A DNA stretch of 64,000 bases from assembly GCF_002218025.2 (NCBI RefSeq), contig NZ_AP018681.1:682001-746000 (forward strand), given 5' to 3'. Shown here in pieces: positions 64,000-64,000 of this stretch. The DNA comes from Vibrio casei (GTDB taxonomy: Bacteria > Pseudomonadota > Gammaproteobacteria > Enterobacterales > Vibrionaceae). The number at the start of each line of letters is the position of its first letter. The first letter of the stretch is position 1. A model generated the notes under the pieces. The model was not told the origin of the DNA and made no database searches. It saw only the letters and a list, made by a program, of their open reading frames with translations. The translations under genes were made by a program, and so were the position numbers.

Positions 64000-64000
64000 A

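Noticed and set aside
1..64000. CRISPR arrays, integron attC sites, tRNA or rRNA genes
   Set aside because: None seen: no regularly spaced repeats, no cloverleaf-like genes and no attC cassettes on either strand by eye.

Overview
This 64 kb window is a chromosomal segment from a gamma-proteobacterium, very probably a Vibrionaceae member (Vibrio, Aliivibrio or Photobacterium type). The reasons are the gene set and style: tdh-kbl with a divergent LysR gene, a serine protease with a GlyGly-CTERM tail, a fructose-family PTS plus manA locus with an AraC regulator, two ERIC-type repeats of the form common in vibrios, AT-rich intergenic DNA and adjacent msrPQ and yceI-cytochrome b561 loci. Several of these genes lie on the second chromosome in vibrios as I remember them, so a chromosome II origin is possible; this is inference. 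I saw no tRNA, rRNA, CRISPR array or prophage.

Layout. 1-2960: 3' part of an IS66-family element and a gene-poor junction with iterated TACCCC motifs. 2963-9406: ribosome-assembly GTPase, CobW metal GTPase, ClC antiporter, acyltransferase and a cupin-only AraC-like protein, with a candidate small RNA near 5.3 kb. 9488-16036: NMN adenylyltransferase-like protein, nadE, yceI-b561, msrPQ, a lipase and an EAL phosphodiesterase. 16218-28286: tdh-kbl, LysR, PHP phosphatase, a secreted protein of unknown function, AzlCD with a TPR membrane protein, NUDIX, GntR, YqaE, OsmC, YccF, a decayed ktrB remnant and a YnaI-like mechanosensitive channel. 28471-36048: ERIC, zinc ribbon, HAD, CreA, serine protease, a DsbA-like lipoprotein gene split by an IS3-group element, membrane-anchored FKBP, YqaB and ArfB. 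36152-46849: folE, moeA, terC behind a manganese riboswitch, a 5'-nucleotidase-like protein without signal peptide, the OLD-family protein YbjD, yidA and zntA behind a ZntR-type operator. 47069-52507: a sugar PTS locus (stand-alone EIIB, degenerate HPr-EIIA fusion, AraC regulator, EIIABC, manA). 52641-64000: YbiT, a DEAD-box helicase, a second ERIC, amtB, mak, ompA, fumC, GFA-like protein, sseA and two acetyltransferases.

How the genes work together. The sugar locus should import and phosphorylate a hexose, probably mannose, with ManA giving fructose-6-phosphate; fructokinase Mak, further on, has its own CRP-like site. Metal handling recurs (CobW, TerC with Mn riboswitch, ZntA with ZntR box). 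Envelope redox and folding is a second theme: MsrPQ, YceI-b561, the broken DsbA-like lipoprotein and the FKBP directly behind it. The clearest evolutionary events are the clean IS3 insertion with a CAT target duplication, the ktrB remnant, and two ERIC copies, one with an internal deletion.

The most interesting items are the degenerate HPr domain fused to EIIA in the sugar locus, the Mn riboswitch whose 3' strand can pair with the terC Shine-Dalgarno region, and the split DsbA-FKBP operon. I found no clearly new defence or mobile system.
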